DNA of 8,126 bases, from assembly GCA_002317595.1 (NCBI GenBank), contig DCHL01000058.1, positions 14,525 to 22,650 on the forward strand. Direction: 5' to 3'. This document shows positions 5,381 through 8,126 of this stretch, in pieces (positions within the stretch are counted from its first letter, which is position 1; every line of letters starts with the position of its first letter). Both the position numbers and the translations under genes were made by a program. The notes beneath the pieces are model-generated. The model worked only from the letters and a program-made list of their open reading frames with translations, did not search any database and was not told the DNA's origin. This DNA comes from Lachnospiraceae bacterium UBA1753. Its GTDB lineage: Bacteria > Bacillota > Clostridia > Lachnospirales > Lachnospiraceae.

Positions 5381-6280
5381 TTGGAAGCGACAGCGATAGC
5401 ATTTCCCAATCTTGGGATCTATTTAAAATATGTGCCGAAGTCATTTTCGGTTTTCGGCTTTTCGATTGCAATCTACGGAATCATGCTGGCAACAGGAATC
5501 ATGTTTGGATTCATGTATGCGGCGTGGAGTGCCAAGGACAGGGGCATGGACCCTGACCTTGTGTGGGACTTTTCCCTTCCGGCAGTATTTTTTTCCATCT
5601 GTGGAGCAAGGTTCTACTATGTGGCAACCTCCTGGGAGAAGTATAAGGACAACCCGATTTCTGTTTTTAATTTAAGGCAGGGCGGAATTGCAATTTATGG
5701 TGCCATTATCGCAGGCGTCATCACAATGTATGTGTACTGCAGGATTAAGAAACTCAAATTCTTCCAGTTCGCCGATTCAGTCATGATGGGTCTCTTTGTG
5801 GGACAGATAATAGGCAGATGGGGTAATTTTTTCAACAGAGAGGCCTTCGGAGGGTACTGTGATGGTCTGTTAGCCATGAGGCTTCCCATCGAGTCAGTGC
5901 GCGGCGGGGATATTTCTGCAGAAATCTCTGCCCATATCATTGAAGGCACTAACTACATCCAGGTTCATCCTACATTCCTTTATGAAGGGCTGTGGAACAC
6001 GATGGTGTTCATATTGCTTTTCCTTTACAGGAAGCACAAGCACTTTGAAGGGGAGATTTTCTTCCTTTACATTGCGGGATATGGACTTGGCAGGTTTTTC
6101 ATCGAGTCGATAAGGACTGACCAGCTTTTGATTCCTGGAACGGGAATTCCGATTTCGATGGCAGTTTCTTCGGTATCGTTTATTGTATCTATCGCAATAA
6201 TAATATACTGCAGGATAAAACTTCCGAAGGTTGAGTACATGATTGGGAAGAAAGATGCTGAAACTGACGAAAAGAAGTAG
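5381..6280 (+). CDS. lgt: prolipoprotein diacylglyceryl transferase
   Basis: This integral membrane enzyme moves diacylglycerol from phosphatidylglycerol to the lipobox cysteine of prelipoproteins, the first step in lipoprotein maturation. The 299 residues form about seven hydrophobic segments. Family signatures are GGIAIYGAIIAG (101-112, with Tyr where E. coli has His, as often seen in Gram-positives), GRWGNFFNREAFG (145-157, including R146, N149, N152 and E154), HPTFLYE (196-202) and GRFFIESIRTD (237-247, with R238, E242 and R245). The TTG at 5381 lies eight bases after AGGAG (5368-5372) and gives a suitable N-terminus; no ATG competes without losing the first helix. The gap to ychF is 56 bases with no convincing promoter. 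The charged cytosolic C-terminal tail is encoded over the start of the next gene. A Lgt-family variant acting elsewhere is unlikely, since all the key residues are present. Confidence 0.96.
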   Translation: MEATAIAFPNLGIYLKYVPKSFSVFGFSIAIYGIMLATGIMFGFMYAAWSAKDRGMDPDLVWDFSLPAVFFSICGARFYYVATSWEKYKDNPISVFNLRQGGIAIYGAIIAGVITMYVYCRIKKLKFFQFADSVMMGLFVGQIIGRWGNFFNREAFGGYCDGLLAMRLPIESVRGGDISAEISAHIIEGTNYIQVHPTFLYEGLWNTMVFILLFLYRKHKHFEGEIFFLYIAGYGLGRFFIESIRTDQLLIPGTGIPISMAVSSVSFIVSIAIIIYCRIKLPKVEYMIGKKDAETDEKK

Positions 6281-7994
6281 AATAGTACTGATTATTTTGC
6301 TGGGGCTCCTGCTTGTCGTGGGAGTCTTAGCTTTTTTGTGTGCTCTTAGTGTTCGGGATGTTATGTACAATTCGTTCTATGAAGCACCCGATGCTTCGTA
6401 TATGACAGATTTTTATGCTGATAAGAAGGTGCTTCTCATCGTGCCCCATGAGGATGATGAGTACAATGTGGGAAGCGGTATTCTCGAGCAGTACTTTCAG
6501 AACGGAAGTGACGTTCATATTGTGTGGGTTACAAACGGCGACGCTTACGGCGGTGGAGAGAAGAGGATTAACGAGTCGATCCTCGCAATGTCGAGGGTTG
6601 GTATCCCTGAAGATAATCTGATCTTTTTGGGCTACGGCGACAGCTGGGATGTGGGTGATTACAATCATATATATCATATGGAGGACGATGCGAAGGCTGT
6701 ATCTAGGTGCGGAAAGACGCAGACCTATGGTACGGATAAGCACCCTGACTACCATACGAAAAAATATGGAGAGAGTGCTGCATACACCAGGGGTAATATG
6801 AAGAGTGACCTGATGGAGCAGATTACAGACTTCTGGCCTGATGTGATATATGCTGTGGACTGTGATGAGCACCCTGACCACAGGGCGGTATCGCTGCTTT
6901 CTGAGGAAGTGATTGGAGACGTGCTCAAGGCTTATCCTGAGTATGACCCACTGGTTTTCAAGGGATTCGGATACTGTACAGCGTGGGACGGGGTTCGTGA
7001 TTACTATGCGGACAATGTGCTTTCAACGAAGAATCCTGCTGGCGGCGATGTGATGGAACTTAGGCCGCAGTACAGCTGGGCTGACAGAGTGAGGCTACCT
7101 GTCGCTGCATCAACGCTGGGGGCGACGATGAGGTCATCAGCCTCCTATCAGGTTCTTCAGGCTTTTGAGTCACAGAATGCGCTTTACAATTTTTTCTGCA
7201 TTGTAAACAGTGACAAGGTATTCTGGGAAAGGGAGACAGGAAGTATACTCTACGATGCCAGGGTGTCATCAAGCAGTGGCGATGCGTCGGCTGTAAATGA
7301 TTTCAGGCTTTCTGATACGAACAATATCACAAGGGAAGCTGTAAAGTGGAAAATGGGAGTGTGGACTCCTGATGCGAACGACACGGAGAAGACTGTGAGC
7401 TTCAGCCTTGATGTGCCTCATGACGTCTCACGGATCGTGCTTTACGACAGTCCGTATGAGGAAAATCATATTATTAACGGCGTCATTGAATTCAGCGACG
7501 GAACACAGCTTGAGACTGGGGAACTTAAGGACAATGGCTCGCCCACTGAGATTGAGTTTGATGTGAAGCGCGGAATTACAGATATATCTTTTACCATTAT
7601 TGACAGCGTAGGCGATGAGGCTGGAATTATGGAAATGGAAGCCTACGAGCCCGATGAGAAAGGTGCACATGTGGATATTCTCAAGCTGGTGGTAGATGAT
7701 AATTTTGCGTATGAGTATAGCGCAAAGGCTGGTACGGCGGTTTCGGTTGGATTTTCATCGTTCCCTGAAATAGGAAGCGGGGACAGCGTGAAGATTCTTG
7801 TCGATGGAAAAGAAACCTGTCAGCTGGGAACGGGGGAGACCACAGAATATGTGCCTGACGGAAGAGTACATCAGATAAAGGCAGTTCTCTCTTCTGATGA
7901 GAGTGTATATGACGAAATTACCTTGAGGACTTTGGGCGCTTGTGATAGATTAAAAATAAGGCTTGCAAGGTACTTTGAGCAGTTAAAACAGTAG
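6255..7994 (+). CDS. membrane-anchored PIG-L/LmbE-family deacetylase with C-terminal beta-sandwich domains
   Basis: Predicted Zn-dependent N-deacetylase acting on a GlcNAc-like sugar or glycolipid. From the ATG the protein has 579 residues. A basic N-terminus and one hydrophobic segment (about 9-31) should anchor it with the rest outside the membrane. The PIG-L domain follows (about 57-260): PHEDDE (64-69) is the family's HPDDE motif with Glu for Pro, where H65 and D68 would bind zinc and D67 act as base, and HPDH (206-209) gives the third ligand H209. Residues about 338-464 resemble a discoidin (F5/8 type C) galactose-binding fold, with RIVLYDSP and IIDSVGDEAGIMEMEAYE as its typical last strands. 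Another beta-rich domain (about 471-558) and a basic helix end it. The start overlaps lgt by 26 bases; a TTG at 6243 is possible and neither RBS is strong. The substrate is unknown; the next gene suggests an envelope glycan. Confidence 0.85.
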   Translation: MLKLTKRSRIVLIILLGLLLVVGVLAFLCALSVRDVMYNSFYEAPDASYMTDFYADKKVLLIVPHEDDEYNVGSGILEQYFQNGSDVHIVWVTNGDAYGGGEKRINESILAMSRVGIPEDNLIFLGYGDSWDVGDYNHIYHMEDDAKAVSRCGKTQTYGTDKHPDYHTKKYGESAAYTRGNMKSDLMEQITDFWPDVIYAVDCDEHPDHRAVSLLSEEVIGDVLKAYPEYDPLVFKGFGYCTAWDGVRDYYADNVLSTKNPAGGDVMELRPQYSWADRVRLPVAASTLGATMRSSASYQVLQAFESQNALYNFFCIVNSDKVFWERETGSILYDARVSSSSGDASAVNDFRLSDTNNITREAVKWKMGVWTPDANDTEKTVSFSLDVPHDVSRIVLYDSPYEENHIINGVIEFSDGTQLETGELKDNGSPTEIEFDVKRGITDISFTIIDSVGDEAGIMEMEAYEPDEKGAHVDILKLVVDDNFAYEYSAKAGTAVSVGFSSFPEIGSGDSVKILVDGKETCQLGTGETTEYVPDGRVHQIKAVLSSDESVYDEITLRTLGACDRLKIRLARYFEQLKQ

Positions 7995-8010
7995 AATTTG
8001 GAGCGATAGT

Positions 8011-8126
8011 ATGTCCATTCAGGATAAGACCGTTATTCTGATCCCGTCTCTTGACCCCGATCAGAAACTAATAAATGTAATAAAGAATCTTAAGGCTGCG
8101 GGATTTGAGAAGATTGTCTGCGTCAA
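8011..8126 (+). CDS. family 2 glycosyltransferase, N-terminal part (cut by window end)
   Basis: The ATG at 8011 follows GGAG (8000-8003) by seven bases and lies 16 bases after the PIG-L gene's stop. Thirty-eight codons are present. TVILIPSLDPDQKL (7-20) and the later GFEKIVCV are what one expects for the first beta strand and following helix of a GT-A fold, just before the DDGS nucleotide-sugar motif that would lie beyond the edge. In this family PSLDPD-type openings are typical of membrane-associated dolichol-phosphate-mannose-synthase-like or wall-polysaccharide enzymes. It is co-directional and probably co-transcribed with lgt and the deacetylase. The donor, acceptor and full domain content cannot be seen. 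Confidence 0.75.
   Translation, partial: MSIQDKTVILIPSLDPDQKLINVIKNLKAAGFEKIVCV

Noticed and set aside
6327..6881. Open frame of 184 codons on the - strand opposite the PIG-L gene
   Set aside because: The + strand protein has clear zinc-site motifs here; the antisense reading lacks family features.

Overview
The window reads as a chromosomal segment of a low-to-moderate GC Gram-positive anaerobe, most likely a clostridial species of the Lachnospiraceae type. This is inferred from strong AGGAGG-type ribosome binding sites, frequent TTG starts (nagB, nagA and lgt), intrinsic terminators and protein style; there is no rRNA or other marker to fix the taxon. All supported genes lie on the + strand.

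Region 1 (about 1-3710) is an amino-sugar uptake and catabolism operon. It holds a PTS EIICB permease of the glucose/N-acetylglucosamine family (158-1633), glucosamine-6-phosphate deaminase NagB (1729-2460) and N-acetylglucosamine-6-phosphate deacetylase NagA (2482-3633), and it ends at a strong intrinsic terminator (3680-3710). Together they import GlcNAc as GlcNAc-6-P, deacetylate it to GlcN-6-P and deaminate that to fructose-6-P and ammonia. Two tandem hairpins sit between nagE and nagB. The first 155 bases may hold the end of an unidentified upstream gene.

Region 2 (3711-4196) holds no intact known gene. It carries a 17-nt direct repeat and a small ORF with its own promoter-like sequence, RBS and terminator-like hairpin. 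That ORF looks like the start and end of an AAA-type ATPase gene whose middle has been deleted. After it come a good candidate promoter for ychF, with GAGTT half-sites around it, and a GGACCGTCCCC motif resembling REP-type elements.

Region 3 (4197-8126) is a probable operon of the ribosome-associated ATPase YchF, prolipoprotein diacylglyceryl transferase Lgt, a membrane-anchored PIG-L/LmbE-type deacetylase with C-terminal beta-sandwich domains (its start overlaps the lgt end), and the start of a family 2 glycosyltransferase cut by the window edge. The last three point to cell-envelope work: lipoprotein maturation, and polysaccharide or glycolipid synthesis and N-deacetylation at the outer face of the membrane.

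Most of the window is ordinary core and metabolic sequence. The best candidates for a second look are the gutted ATPase locus, the anchored multidomain PIG-L protein, and the nagE-nagB intergenic hairpins. I see no clearly new defence or mobile system.
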